From Vanilla planifolia (taxonomy: Eukaryota; Streptophyta; Magnoliopsida; Asparagales; Orchidaceae), in contig JAIUJO010000161.1 in NCBI GenBank assembly GCA_023846275.1, forward strand, positions 959,409 through 1,023,408: DNA of 64,000 nucleotides, read 5' to 3'. The notes beneath the pieces were generated by a model, which was not told the origin of the DNA, searched no databases, and saw nothing but the letters and a program-made list of their open reading frames with translations. Each line of letters starts with the position of its first letter. The stretch's first letter is position 1. Positions 15,029 to 29,977 of the stretch are shown here, piece by piece. Made by a program: the position numbers and the translations under genes.

Positions 15029-15875
15029 ATAGAGTGTAATATGCTTGTTCATTTAATCATGTATGAATTGAAATGTTTAGATAGATTTCAAATATTTTTG
15101 AAAATAAAAGATCAAGAAAGGTTTGTTTCTAAGAAAGGTAGTTTAGTCTAAGAAGGGTTGTTCAGTCTTAATGAAACATTATTTACATTTAGCATGAATT
15201 ACAAAAGAAAATATGCTTAAAAAATAATAAATTATGATTTTAATATTAAGTAAATATATATAAAAAGGGAGGAGATAACTCATGGCAACAAATTAAAATA
15301 ATATAACAAAATGAAGGAAAATAATTTCAAGAAATGAGATAAACTATTTCTTCAGGTTGCATTCTAAGATACTAAACAGTTAGAATGGAATATCCTAGAT
15401 CATTAAATAAATAGAAATCAAAACTTCTTATAAAATATGGAAAAACCCTAAAAAAAATAGTTTTCATAATGCATGAAAAAATTACTAAAACAGTTTTAAA
15501 AATAAAATAAATAAATAAATGTTTAATTTGATTAAACTTGTTAAGACTATTCCAACAACACTTGTTTCCTCTTCATAAGGCATCATTTTAAATTATTTTA
15601 AATTGCAAAAAAGAAGAATAAATATTAAAAAAATCAACATTTTTATTATTAAGTAAAAAGCTACATTAAAGCTAGAATGAGGTACATTGAACAAATTTAA
15701 TTTAAACTAATTGAAGAGGTGTAATGGCTACAAGTAAAGTGATTCAGAGTTACAAAGTAATAAAACCAAATAAAAAAAATTTTAAAAATAAGATAACTTA
15801 CACAAGAGTGTTGTATTCCAAAATAAGTTGATTAACTATAACACTTTCAATTGTCAAGTTAGGTAGTAATTAAAC
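15029..15875 (-). repeat. Inverted satellite block B (about two monomers)
   Basis: Strand skew flips from T-rich to A-rich, and the monomer boxes appear as reverse complements. Examples are gagtgtaatatgc followed by atgtatgaattgaaatgttt at the start, aaaataataaattatgattt near 15,210, and gagataactcatggcaac near 15,274. The block holds about two units. It ends near 15,875, after the reverse-complement box caagttaggtagtaatt, and the next bases resume in forward orientation at gttggatatgtcttgac. The ends are placed by box content and may be off by 10-30 bp. No gene was seen. Confidence 0.85.
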
Positions 15876-18800
15876 TAATTAAGAGAAAACAAGAAATAAA
15901 AGTAGTTGGATATGTCTTGACAAGATTTAAGAAATTAAATATTTATTTTTTTATAATTTTAGTTATTTTATTTTTTAAATGCTTTTCTATTTTATGAGAC
16001 ATTCTAAATCATAATAGTTTTCAATATTAGAGATATTAACCACATTGTTCTTGGAATCTTAGTATAAAACTTTATCATATAACATATAGATTTTCTCCAA
16101 ACTTTCTTCTTTAATTTGGTTATATTGTTATGAGTTTAATTCTTTACATGTTTGACCTCTAAAAGGTTGTGATTTTATGATATTAAATTGATTGAATTTG
16201 TGTCATTCCAGCTTTCTTATATATTTACTACACATAAAAATACTAACTTTCATTATTTATGCTCATTTTTTTGTAATTCATATTAATTCAAAATGAGGCC
16301 CAATTAATATGAAACGAACATTGTTGGACTAATCACAATGAGTTTTAATCAATTAAGTAATAATTTTCATATTTTTTTAAACTTTTTATCATGAAATGCA
16401 TCTTTCTCATACAATTTATGTCATTTGTTTTATTATTTTACTTTGATGTGGTTATACTACGTTGCTTTAATTTATCATATTTTAACTTGAACATATATCT
16501 TTTTAATATTAAAATAAGTATTTGTAATTATATTTGTTTATTTACTTTGGTAATTCATAATATTTCCAAAAGATGTTTATTACAAAAGAAACCAATTTAT
16601 TTGACATGTCTTGATAAACACTATTTAAATGAATGTTTCTAATAACTATAAATATTTTTAACTTCAATGGTTTTATCACCCTTCATCAAACATTTCAATA
16701 TGTAAATAATTTGATGGTCAAGGATGTTATAATTAATTTCTTTAATATTTTTTTAATATAACTTTCCTTCACATTTATATATAAGATTGATTTTTTTATT
16801 GTTTCTAATATTGTCTGACCTTTACGTCACATTGGTTTGTTATATAACTTTGCTTCTTTTTAAATGCTAAGCTTAGATATATATCGCATAATATTAAAAT
16901 AATAGTTTTTTATGGATATTTATTAAATTTAGCAATTTATAGTCATCTTAAATGATATAAATTCAAGATGGAATAAACATTATTTGACTTGTCTCAACAA
17001 GTTCCATCCTTTAAATATTTATATTTTTAAATATATTAATTTCTAGTAATTTGGCATTTTTTTGAAGGAATCATACATTGTTTGATGATGGAAGATGTCA
17101 TACTAGATCTACCTTCATGTCTTGGAATGGAGCTTTAATATCAAATTTTCCTAATTTTCTTAAAGTTTTTGCTTTCATTTTGTCATATTACTTTGCAACT
17201 TTAATTCTTACCTCTTATCACCTTTGAAATGCTTTGAATTTATTTTATTATATTATTTAAGTTTATCTCATTTCAACTTCATTATATATCTACATAATAT
17301 TAAATAATTGTTATAATATTACTTATGGTTTTTTATTTTGGTAATGTATGGTAATTCCAATATAGGTATAATGTAGGTAAAACAAATGTCATTAGATTCA
17401 TCTCAATAGATTTTATTCCATTAAATATTTATTTTTATATTTTATAATATTATTTTGTTTTTTGGTCTTGTTTGTTAAACATTTTGATTTATATTTAATT
17501 TAATAATCAATGTTTTTATACTCTATCTAATTAGGGTCTTAGAATACAACTTTCTTAAAAAATTTGTAATATTTTAAAATTTTTTGAATTCATTTTGTTA
17601 TATTACTATATAACTTTAAAGTTTCTCGCATGTTACATTTAATTCACTTTTATTTTGTAATATTATATATTTCAATTTATCATATTTTCATTTTAATATG
17701 TATTTATATAATATTATAATGACACTTTATCATCATTTAATTTTTTTTGGAAATTTGTAGGAACTCCAAAAAAGATCTAATTAATAGAAAATATATATAT
17801 GTTGTCATATCAATGTGTTCTTATCAAATAATTTTCATTTCTTATATTTTTAATATTTTTTTCTATGATTTTAGCATGTTGTATGAGTTATTTTGATTCT
17901 TATGTGATTTTCTGATTAAGCATGGTACATTTGATCTCTGTAGTAGATTTGAATATAACTTTCCACATAATATGTCATTTTTTCAAAAGTTTGACTTTGA
18001 GTTAGTTATATTGCTATGTAACTCAAAATCTTTTTTCTTGCAATCCTTAACTTGCTTCAACTTATTTTATTCTATATTTATCATTTATGTACTTATTATT
18101 ATTATAATAATAATATGTTTATAATTATGTTTATTTAATTTTGTATTCATAGTAATTCAAAATAAGTTTCTATGAAGATAAAGCATACATCATAGGACTT
18201 ATTTGGAAGAGTTTTGTGAAATTAACTCATTTTTTAATATTTATGAATATTTTTTTAGATTTTTGGCATTCATTACAAGACATTTTACTTTGAACTTGAT
18301 TTGATTTTCATTGATATTGCACTCAACCCATTAAGTGAAACGGATTGTAACTTGTACAATTTATCTAATTTCTTGAAATATTTGCTTTGATTTGATTATA
18401 TTAAAATTTATTGTAAATCTTCTCTTATGTAACCTTAGCATTATTTTGATTTTATTATTTTATATTGCTTAAATTATGTCATTTCTACTTCAATATATTT
18501 ATTTAGTTAATAGTAATAGAATAAATTATTATTATTTATGATTTTTATATTGGTAATTTCTATCAAAAAAAAATTTTGTTTGATCAAGATAAAATAACCA
18601 TAATTGGATTTGTCTTGTTTAGTATTATTCAAATAAATATTTTTTTATATTTTGAATATATTATTTTTTAATGTTTTGGAGTGCTTTGTGAGGTTTTGAT
18701 TTGTACATAATTTAATGACCAAGGATGTTACTCTTGATGTTTTTATTACTTTTGAATGTTATTTTCTCAGATAATTTATCCTATGTCTACAACTATTCCA

Positions 18801-21800
18801 CTTTGATCTCTTTCTTTTACTATGTCACTTGAAACCTTTTCTCTTTTGACCTTTCAATCATATTGATTTGGTTATTTTACAATACTACAATTTATGTCAT
18901 TCTAACTTTTATATATATCTGCTTAGTATTAATTTAATAACTTATTATTTTTTGTTGTTGTTTACATGGGTAATTAAAATTAATTCCAAACTAAGTAGGA
19001 GATAAAACAAACCTCATTAGATTTATGTTGATGAACTCTACCAAATTAAATTTTCCTTATTCTATTTTTTAATATTTTATTTTATACAATATAGGCATAC
19101 TTTATAAAGCTTTTTGAATCATACTTGTTTTGATGATCATGGAAAATACAACAAAATTTCTTGGTAACTTAGAGTGTAATTTTTGTATACAAATTACCTC
19201 CTTTTTTCAAATATTTTTCTTTTTTTTATATTGCCACGTAACTCAAATTTGTTAATTTTTTATGCTTTACAACATTTTTATTCTATTATATTATATTAAA
19301 GAAATTTATCTTATTTTAGCTTTATAACATATTTATCTATTGTTAAAATAAATATTTGTAATTAAATATGCTTATTTTATTTTGTAAATCATTGAAATTT
19401 AAAATGAAGTCTAATAGAGGTGAAACAAAAATTATTCAAGTCATCTAGATAAGCTATATCTATTTAAATGATCATTATTATAACTGCCAATATTTTATTC
19501 TCTTTAATTTGGCATCATTTATATGAAATTTGTATTAGTGTCTTTTAACAATTGACAATTTTACCCTCTGTCAACATAGTATCTTAAAGTTCAACTTTTT
19601 TATGTAATTTATCTTATTTCTAAAAGGTTTTTGCTTTGATTATCTTTTATTAATATGTAACTCTAAATCTCCTTTAGTTTGAATTTTACATCTTTATTTG
19701 GTATTGTTATATTGATTAAATTTGTCTTATTTTAGATTTAATATAAATCTACTTTATATTAAATAAAATATTTCAGTATTTATTCTTAGTTATTTTTAAG
19801 TCAAATATAAATCCAAAAGAGGCATGATAAAGATCAAACAAATGTCATAAATGTTTTCATTTTGTGCTCTATCCAATTTGAGTTTGTAGTACTTTTATTT
19901 TTAAATTTTTTAATTTTTTAAAATTTTTCTTATATGCTTTATAAGACATTTTGTTACATACCTTAGCGAATGATTGAGGATGTTACTCTCAAACTCTTAA
20001 GTGTCTTGGAATGAATATTTATTTTATAATTTATATAATTTTCTCAAAGTTTTGTCTTTGATTTAGTTATCTTATTATGAAAGTTTATTTCTCTTATTTG
20101 GCATTCCTTATATGTCTTTGATTTAGTTATATTATAGGGCTTCAATTTATATCAATAGAACTTTAATACACATTTCCTTAATATTCTAGTAATAAATTAT
20201 TATTATAATTAATAACTTTTGTTATTCATAGTACTTTTAAATTAGGGGTAATTGAGGCAAAATAAATTTTGTTCAACTTATCTCAACGTGATCTATCTAA
20301 TTAAATATTAATATCTATAATTTTAGATATTTTATTTTGAAGGAGCTTTGTATTCTTAATAACAAATTTTTATTACCACTTGATTTGATGAAGGATATTA
20401 CACTTCATAACCTTAGCATCTTTGATTGCAACTTTTATGTACAATTTTACACATTTATTCAAATATTTTGCTATGATTTATTGACATTACTATTAAGCTT
20501 TAGTTCTCAATTGTGACCTTTACATCTCATTGATGTGTTTATGTTATATTGCTTCAAGTTTTCTTCTATAAGTCTTAAAATATATTTACATAATATAAAA
20601 AGAATAATTTATACTTTGTTTTATTTATTTATTTTATAATTTTTAATAATTCCAAATAATGTTTGATGGAGAGAAAACAAATGTCATTAGACTCATCTTG
20701 ATAAGTTTTATCTAACCATATTCTAGTCAATATCTTTTCTATCTTGGAAAGCAACTTCTTTGTTTAACAAAACTAATATTTTTTACTTTTTTGCATGAAT
20801 TTGGTTATATTACTATACAAATCTAAATCTTTTATCTTGTGACCTTGATGACTCATTGATTTGATCTTATTATTTGCCTTAATTTATCTCAATTAAACTT
20901 AAATATAAACTCATTCAGTGTTATAAAAATAATTTATTATTATTTTTTATTTTTGTGGCTCAAGATTATTCTAAACATGGTCTAATTTAGATGAAAAAAC
21001 ATGAATTGATTCATTTTGATGAGATCTATCTAATGGAATATTAAAACATATACATTTAGATCATGAATTTTTTATGGATTTAGCATACTTTAAGGGTTAT
21101 TTCAATTCTTAATTGATTTGATAATCACCGATGTCACATTCGATCTTTTTAATAACTTAAAATGCAACTTTATGCTAAAATTTTTCTCGCTTTTTGAAAT
21201 TTTAAACAATCTTGTTTGATATTTACATAAATTTCTTTTAGTTATATTACCTTAATTTAGGTTATTTTATTTAAGCTTTAATATTTTATTTTTTTGTTAA
21301 AATAATAATTTATTGGTATTTATTGTTATTTATTTGTGTAATTTATAATGATTTCAAATGATGGTTGATTAAGACAAAATAAATGTCATCAAAATAATCT
21401 CGATAAGGTCTATCCAATTAAATATGTTTTTGAAATATGTTCATTTTTGAGGTATTGGCATGTTATATTATCTCTTATTGTTGCATGCTTTATGTGATAT
21501 TTTGATTCAAACATAATGTGGCAACTGAGAATATTTTGTTAGATAGCCTTACTATTGTTCAAGGCATCTATCCGATGAAATTTATCTAACTTGCAAAAAT
21601 TTTTTACTTCATTTCGTTTCTTTTATAAATTAAGTCTAAATGTCCCCTTTTGTACCTCAACGAAGACAAAATGTTATTATATTACATTGTCTCTATTTAT
21701 TAAATTTATGTTATAATATATTTCTACTTACAATTAAAATAATAATTTAGTTTTCTTCATGCTTATTTTTTTTCAATTTACAGAAATTTTAAACAAGGTT

Positions 21801-24624
21801 CGATTGAGATAAATAGACATTACTAGGATCACTTCAACTAGTAATATCCAAATAGATATTCCATTTTATTCTTTGAAATATTTAATTTTCCATCTTTTTA
21901 ACATGTTTTGCAAACTAATTTCATTCATAACTAATTTGTTGATCGTGAATGTTAGACTCAATCTCCGTAGGAAGTTGAAATGAAGCATTCTTATAATATT
22001 TATCTCATTTCCTTCAATGTTTTTGCTTTCATTCCATTATATTCTATGAAGCTCTAATTCTACACTCATATAACACTTACATCATTTTCATTTGGTTCTA
22101 TTAAATTGTTTCAATTTGTCCTAATTTTAACTTTAATATATATATTTACTTAATTTTGATTGAATAATTTATTATATTTGTGGTTATTTAGTTTTGTAAT
22201 ACACAGTAATTGCAAACAAGTTCTGATTAAGAGAGAATTGCTTATCACAATAAGCTCTATCCAATTGCATATCTATTTTTTTTTCAGTATTTTTATTTTT
22301 TATTTTGGCATATTTAAATAGGCATTTTGAGTCATAACTAATCATATATTTAGAATGTTACAATCTATCTTCATGGCACTTTGGAGTGCAAAGTTCTTCT
22401 ATAATTTATCTCATCCTTGCCAATTGTTTTGTTTATTTTGTTATAATACTTTAATGCTCTATTTTTCCTCTCACAAAATTTTGCATCACTTTGATTTTGT
22501 TAGATTAATTGTCTTCAATTTATCTTAATCTAGCTTCAATATATGTTTACTTCCCATACAAGATAACAACATATAATTATGCTTTTCTAATTTATTTTGG
22601 TTATTCTTAAAACTTTTGAATGATGTTTGATCAAGACAAATAGAGGTCATCGAATACATCTAAATAATATCTACAAAAAAAATTATTCTTTTTCAAAATT
22701 CTTAAATATATAGTTTTAAATCATTTTTTATTTTTTTCAATTCTTCATGTTTTAACTTTAATATTTATTTTACTTAATATTAAATTATTAATTTAGTTTT
22801 ATTTACTTTTATTTAGTTATAAAATTCTTAGTGGTTTTAAAATTTGACTAATCAAGACAAAACAAACATTGATGGAGCAATCTTGACATGTTGTATGTGA
22901 TTAAAAATTGATTTATATATTTTGATATTTTCTACTTTAATGTGTTTTGGTAAGCTTTATAAGACTTTTTGAATCATACCTGAGTTGAAGATCAAGAATA
23001 TTATGCAGAATTTCATTAATATCTTTGAATATAACTTTTTCAAATAATTTATCCCATTTGTGCGCAGCTTTTACATTTATTTGTTTATAGAACAGTGAAA
23101 ACATAATTATTTTATCATGTAAGTATTGCACCATTTTAAGTTAGTTCTATTACAACACTTCAGTTAGACTCATTTCAACTCTATTATATGTTTACTAAAT
23201 ATTGAAATATGAATATATTATTATTTTTGTTTAACATAGTCCAATTGACAGTTAGCAAAAGTCCTTAGAATTACATCTTTTTAATTTTTTTAGGATTTTT
23301 TTATGCTTTATAAGAAATTTCACTTAGTTATTAAATTGAATTTTAAGGATCTTTACACGATCTCCTTCATATCTTACAATTTAACTTTCCCATGCAAAAT
23401 AACTATTTTTTCAAATGTTTGTTTCTATTTTGTTATGTTACTATGAAATTTTAATTATCCTCTCGTGTGACCTTTACACCAATTTGATTTACTTATATTC
23501 AATGCTTTAATTTATCTCATTTTGACTTTAATATTTACTTGCTAAATATTGTATTTTCTTAGATTTCATCATTCTTTTTGGAATATTTTCATTCATATCC
23601 AGGTTTTGACGTCATTATAATATATTGTCTTAACTTATGCAATTTAGCATTATCATATATCTACTAAATTTAAAAAAAAAATCATTATTATTATTTATTC
23701 TCATTTATTCCAATATTTCATAAGAATTCCAAATGAGGACTGATAAAGAAAATAGATGTTGCAATTCTCACAATAGGCTCTGTCAAAGAAAAAATATAAC
23801 TTTTATTGTTTTAATGTTTTATTTTCCATTTTTCATTGCGATTTTATTTTATATTTTAATTCTTACTTGTTTTCATGATTGAGTATGTTACACTTAATCT
23901 CCTTAGTATCATGGTATTCGACATTCTAATACATTTTATCTCATTATTTAAATATTTCTTCTTAATTTGGTTATATTAGTATAAATTCTTAATCTCCTCT
24001 ATATGACCTTTACATTACTTTAATCTACAGTCATATTAGATTGTTTCAAATTTTCATGTCAACTGTAATACATATTTACTAAATATTTAAATAATGTTTA
24101 ATTATTTTTTATAATTGTACTATTTTGTAATTCATAGTAATTTTAAATGAGGTTTGATGGAGATGATACAAATGTTGTTAATTAGTCTGTATTAGATGTA
24201 TAATATTAAATATTTATTTTTTGTATATTTTTTAGAATGTTTCATTTTAAAAGGTTTTGGCACTTTACAAGAGTATTTAGTTAATATCTTAATTTATGGC
24301 TAAGGTTGTTAAAGTCATACTCAAAATCTTCTACTATAACACTCTAGATAGTAACTCACTTCAAATTTTTTGCTTTGAATTTTAACTATGTAACTCTAAA
24401 ACTTCTATTATATCAACTTTAAATAACATTTATTCTATTATGTTAATTTTCAAAAATTTATCTAATTTTGGAATTATTATATTTTTCTTTAGTATTTAAA
24501 AAATAATTACTTCTATTCAGGCTTATTTATTTTCATAATAACATTAATTAAAAACAAAGTCAAATCAAGATGTAATAGTTATAGTTAGACACATAATGAT
24601 GAGCTATTTCTTATTAAATATTAA

Positions 24625-24692
24625 TTTTTTAAATTATATTATTTTTTTAAATGTATTATTTTTTTAAATATATTATTTTTTAAAATATATTA
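24625..24692. repeat. Four tandem copies of a 17-bp AT-rich motif
   Basis: Four consecutive near-identical 17-mers run from 24,625 to 24,692. The pattern is six or seven T, then three or four A, then a TNTATTA-like end (for example tttttttaaatatatta). They lie at the position of the native monomer box tatttttaaatattttattt, so this is a local slippage expansion of that box in one monomer. Confidence 0.8.
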
Positions 24693-27044
24693 TTTTGTAC
24701 AGTTTTCAAATTTGTTATGATTCAATTTAATTTTTTTTAATTGTAGTTTAGTTGGATATTTCATAGAGTTTATGTGAAACTTTGGTAGACACCTAATTTG
24801 ATGATTAGTTTTCACTCAATTTTCTTAGTATCTTGAAATACAACTTTTCTATATAATTTATATTATTCTTCAAATTTTTTTTTTAATTTTCTATATTGCT
24901 TTGATACTGTAGGTCTCCTCTCATGTGACAAAAGTTTCACTTTCATTTAGGTATACTATATATCTTAAAGTTGTCTCCCTTCATTTTTAATTTATGTTTA
25001 GTTAAGGAAAATGTCTTAACAAAAAAGTTATTTTTTTATGAATTTGTAACTCATAGTAATTTCAAAGGAGATCTTAGGAGATGAAACAAATGCTATTGGA
25101 CTCACCTTGAGGAGCATTATAATTTTAAATATTCATTTTTTCATTTTAAATATTTTTTGTTAGGGATTTTGCCGCATTTCCAAGAATTTTTAATTGTACC
25201 AGAATTAACAATCAAAGATGTTATTCTCAACCAGTTTAATATCATGGAATGTAGCTTTGCCATATAATTTTCTTCATTTCATTAGATTTTTCATTTTTAG
25301 TTTTGTTATAACATTATAAAACTTCAATTCTACTAATTTGTTAGCTTTACATTATTTTTATTTAATTATATTATGTTGTTTTAAAGTATCTTATTTAAGC
25401 TCCCAAACAATTTATATTATTTTGTATAATTATTTTTTTTATTTGGTTATGTTCCTATCTAACTCAAATTATGCTTACTTATGACCATTAGAAGTCTTTG
25501 ATTTTTTTATATAATATTTTTTTAGTGTAACAAACTTCATCGTTAATATACATTTAATTTATTTTCAAAAAGTAATTTATTATTATTTGCTATTTACTTT
25601 GGTCATTCATTGTAATTATAAACAATCTCCAATCAAGATGAAGCAAACTTTTTTGAAATTGTCTCGATGACTTCTATTAAACTCAATATTTATTTATAAA
25701 TTTTTAGATATTTTATTTTCAACAATTTTTACATACTTTATGAAATATTTTAAATCCTAATGGATTTGATAATTTGAAATGATGTACTCAATCTCACTAA
25801 TATCTTCAATTTGTCACATTTCAGCATTGATATATATGTAATTAATATTAGAATAGTAATTTAATATTTTTTATATTTAATTTAAAATTTGTAGTAATGC
25901 TAATCATTATTAAATAAAGATGAAATGGATGTCATTAGATTTATTCCAATCAGCTCTCGCTAATAAAATATTTATTTTCATGTTTTTTAATGGTTTTACT
26001 TTCTAGAGTTTAAAGAATTTATGAGGCATTTTGTTTCGTACAAAATTTGACAAAGAAAATGTCACAGTTGATCTCTTTAATATCTTGGAAAGCTACTTTT
26101 CCAAAAAAAATTTATGATTTCTTCAAAATTTTTGCTATGACTAGGTTACATTATTTAGGAGCTCTAATCCACCTCTGTTGTGACTTTTCATTACTTCAAT
26201 TTTTTTAAGTAACACTGCTTTAATTTATCATAATTTAACTTTTGTATATATTTACTTGATATCATTATTATTGTTATTTATGCTTATTTTCTTTAGAAAT
26301 TGACAATAATTTTAGACTTGGTATGATTAAAATGATACAAATAATGTTTGGTTCATCTCTATGAGTTCTACCTAATAGAATTTTCTTTTTTAAATGTTTT
26401 GATTTTTTTATTTTCTAAGGATTTTTCATTCTTTACAAAACATTTTATTTGAACATGGTATGATTGTCAAGTATATTATACTTGATGTCCTTAGTTTCTT
26501 GGAATGCACCTTTCCTTTATAATTTCCCTTATTTCTTCAAATTTTTTGTTTAGTTTATCACATTACTATTTAACTAAAAATTTCCTCTAAAATAACATCT
26601 ACATTGCATTGATTTTTCTATATTATAACTCTTTAGTTTATCTCCTTTTAGCTTTAATATTTATTACTAATAATTAAAAAAATAATTTGTTATCATTTAA
26701 CATATTTTCTTTCGTAATTTTTAGTAATTACATACAATATTTGATATTTAAGAAGCCAACATCGTTGGACTCATCATGACATCTTCTTTAGAACAAAATA
26801 TTTTTTTTAATGTTTTTAATATGTTTTGTTTGATTTGATATATTTTATGAGAAATTTCAACTCATAAATAATTTCATTAATACTTGGAATAAGTCTTTTC
26901 TATTCTATTTCTCTCCATTCTTCAAATGTTTTAGTTTTATATGGTTGTATTACTTTGAAACTTTAATTCTCCTCATATGCGATCTTTAGATTCCTTTGAT
27001 TTTGTTATATTGGATTACTTCAAAATTATCTTATTTTGACTTTA

Positions 27045-27062
27045 ATATATATATATATATAT
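27045..27062. repeat. Short (AT)n tract
   Basis: An alternating AT run of about 18 bp lies within the monomer box that normally reads tttaatatatatttactta. It looks like a simple expansion of that box, with satellite continuing on both sides. Confidence 0.7.
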
Positions 27063-27719
27063 CTTGATGTTAAAATAATAAATTATTTGTATTTATGTTT
27101 AATTATTTTTGTAAATCATAGTAGCTCCGTAAATGTTGGACTGATTTAAAAGTAATGTCATTCGACTCATCTGAACGAGTCCTTTTCGATTAAATATATT
27201 TTATATTTAAAATATTTTATTTATGGTTTTCACTTCCTTTTATGAGGAATTTCGTTATGTATCTTATTTAATGATCAAATATATTACAAACATTATTTAA
27301 TGTATCTTGGAGGGCTGCTTTGTCATATAATTTATCAAATTTCTTTAATGCTTCTACTTTGATTTGGTTATGTTACTATGAAATGAAAACTCTTCTCATG
27401 TGCAACTTCTACATTTCTTTTATTAAGTTACATTACATTTCCTTAATTGTTCAAAATTTTATTTCAATATTTATCTACACAATATGAAAATAACAATTTA
27501 TTATTATTTATTGTTTTAACTTTATTAATTCATATTATCTACAAATAGTGTCTAACGAAGATGAAATGAACAATAATTGACTCACCTTATTGAGAAAATA
27601 ATATTTTTTTACTTTTTTTTATTGATTTTATTTGCATTGATTTGGGAAGTTTTTTCAGATATTTTGATTTATACCAAATTTCATTACTTGAATGGGCCCC
27701 TACTAGCCTCTTATTGGTT

Positions 27720-29960
27720 AAAGGTCATTTTAAACACACAGGATTCTCTTGTACTATGATTTATGACCCCAAATGGCTTTTCGCTTAGTTTGAATGGATA
27801 AATGCATAGCTTTTGAGAACTATATGTAAAATGGCATGCTAATACTTGTTAGAGTTTAAAATTTGAAGTTCCTAATAAAAAACATAGATATTTATATCAT
27901 TGAAATTGACAATGCCATTAATTGAAAAGACATGTAAACAAAAATATCAGTACTCATGCTTTAATAATAGAAAAGATAATTATTAGAAAATTGTTAATAG
28001 TAATGATTTTATTAGCAATAACTCCTAAGAAATTAGAAAACATATTAGAATAATAAACATTAAATGAAGATATAAAGAAATTAAAAGCCACACTAGGAAT
28101 ATTATATCAAGGATAGAAAATAAAATTGAAGAAACCAAAAAGTAAATTTATGATTATCCTAGTATCTCCAACTCAAGAGAAAAAACTAACTAAAATAGTG
28201 ACATTGTAAAATTTAATTGTTTAAAGAAATTACTAAGGACAAATAGGGAAAAAATGGAAAACAACAATAAAAGTTTAAAGATCAAAATATAAACTTATTT
28301 CTAAAGAAATAATTTATAGAAAAGGAAAAATGAATGAAGAAGAAAGATTGTTAAAGCATGAAATACGCTCTGTGGCACATGAAAAAATCTTAAATAAAGG
28401 ATTTCTTTTTTTTTCTTTTCATTTAAGCCTTTTTATGGTAGCAATGAAGAGAATATATCGAAAACAAGAAAGTAAAAAACACTAATGGTCTTAATGGACG
28501 ATATTTATAATAATCATTGATGGAATTTTTTAGAAAGTGAAAAGTAAACCTGAATGAAGGAGAACAAATAACCATTATAAAGAAATATTTATTAAAAAAT
28601 ATCAATCTTATTGTAGACAATTATGACATATATTAACTAGATATCACTAAATTTTTAACATCATTTAGGATAAAAATTATCATATCTTATCTATTGACAA
28701 ACTTTAAGGAATATAATCAGATATCTCCTTAGTACAACCTACCCAAACATATATCCCAAACTAGGCATGCTATTTTGCTATTTGCCATGGTTGAGTTTGT
28801 TGTAGATTTTTTAGTCGTCATGTAGCCTAATAAGTGAAGATTAAAAACTAACTAATTTTTAGATGTTAAAGATCTTACCCTTATGCGATAAAATATTTTA
28901 ATATTAGCAAAGAATTATGGAAAAAGGTTGTAGGTTTTTAGGTTGTGTTTCATGACTATGAGTGGAGAAAAGATTTTCATAATTTTTTAAAAGTTTATGA
29001 CGTCGAGTCTTTAAAGCCATATTATTCCTCATCCTAAAGAATAAAATATTCTTGAAGCATTGTGGTACCCCCTTTGATTCTCAACTTAATCCTCATTCGC
29101 AAATCAAAGAAAAAACAAACCCCTTCAAGGAAATGAATTAGATAAACTTGACTTCATAGTGATGAATAGAACAAGTTGTGCTAATATGATGGTAGATATG
29201 CTAAGAACTTGCAATGTCTTCTAGTTGCTAAACACTTACCATATCACTAAGCACACCACAATAAAATGTACTTAAGTTGAACATAATCATTTCACATTTT
29301 TAAGAAGAGTAGAAATAAGAAAAAAAGAGATATTATAGGGAGGAAAAAAAATAAAACAACTTAGGAACTATATTTTTATTATGAAGCACTAATCCTTACA
29401 AATTCCAAAAATTACTATATAGGTGAGAAGGAGATTCCATAAATGCATTAATCAATTTTAGCACATGGAACCCTTAAAAAATGTTTAATTCATTGAGAAT
29501 TTGCTTGGAAAAGTAGCAAAAAGATTATTTTGTAGTATGAAATTATCATATCTCAAAGATTTTGAGTAAATATTATTAGCCGAATAATCCCACAAGTGAT
29601 CCTAACAAAATTCGACAAATTATCATAGGAACAGCCCCTAGTTTAGGATCGAGTTTTGTAAGGTCAAACTATGAAAGACATAAAATGATTGCCAATAACA
29701 TCTTTCAGTGATAAATTACCTATTAGGAAGGATTGTTAAATGTAGTAGTAAAAACAAGTAGATGTTTTATAGATGCCGCATTAAGAGATAAGTATTTTAG
29801 TAAATTACAAAAACCACATGGAAAATAAGTTCCTAAAAAATGGAATGATTAATTGGATTTTAAGAGTATTGTAAGAATCAATCCAAAGATTATTTTCAAT
29901 TTTAATTACCCCAAAAATAGAAATTCTTGGAATAGGTAGCTAATAAAAAAAATAAAAGCT
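27720..29960 (+). pseudogene. Upstream part of pararetrovirus relic, expected movement/coat region
   Basis: This stretch precedes the zinc knuckle, where caulimovirids encode the movement protein and coat protein. It is A-rich and its translations are rich in Lys, Glu and Ile. One + strand stretch around 28,300-28,420 stays open with a charged, possibly helical peptide, and another near 29,625-29,700 reads as a Gly/Ser-containing segment followed by charged residues. I could not recognise a movement-protein signature. Stops and frame changes are frequent. The minus-strand open frame at 28,423-28,620 is a shadow. Assignment comes from position relative to the downstream motifs, not from sequence similarity I can demonstrate. 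Confidence 0.45.
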
Positions 29961-29977
29961 TTAACTATTGTAATAAG

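Larger units (their letters stand above)
15876..27694 (+). repeat. Diverged ~410-bp satellite array, forward block A3
   Basis: About 29 forward monomers, and the clearest part of the array for measuring the period. The ggactcatctcgatgagc-like block occurs near 16325, 16600, 16983, 17393, 17800, 18195, 18603, 19018, 19436, 19850, 20272, 20687, 21012, 21390 and 21822. Most steps are 380-430 bp, with a mode near 410. Partial units and register jumps occur near 22,720, 23,560 and 25,440. Short open frames such as 16391-16642 and 27577-27759 are by-products of the base composition. The block stops inside a monomer at about 27,694, in the box corresponding to tttgatgatcaaggatgtta, where the pararetrovirus relic begins. 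Confidence 0.9.
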
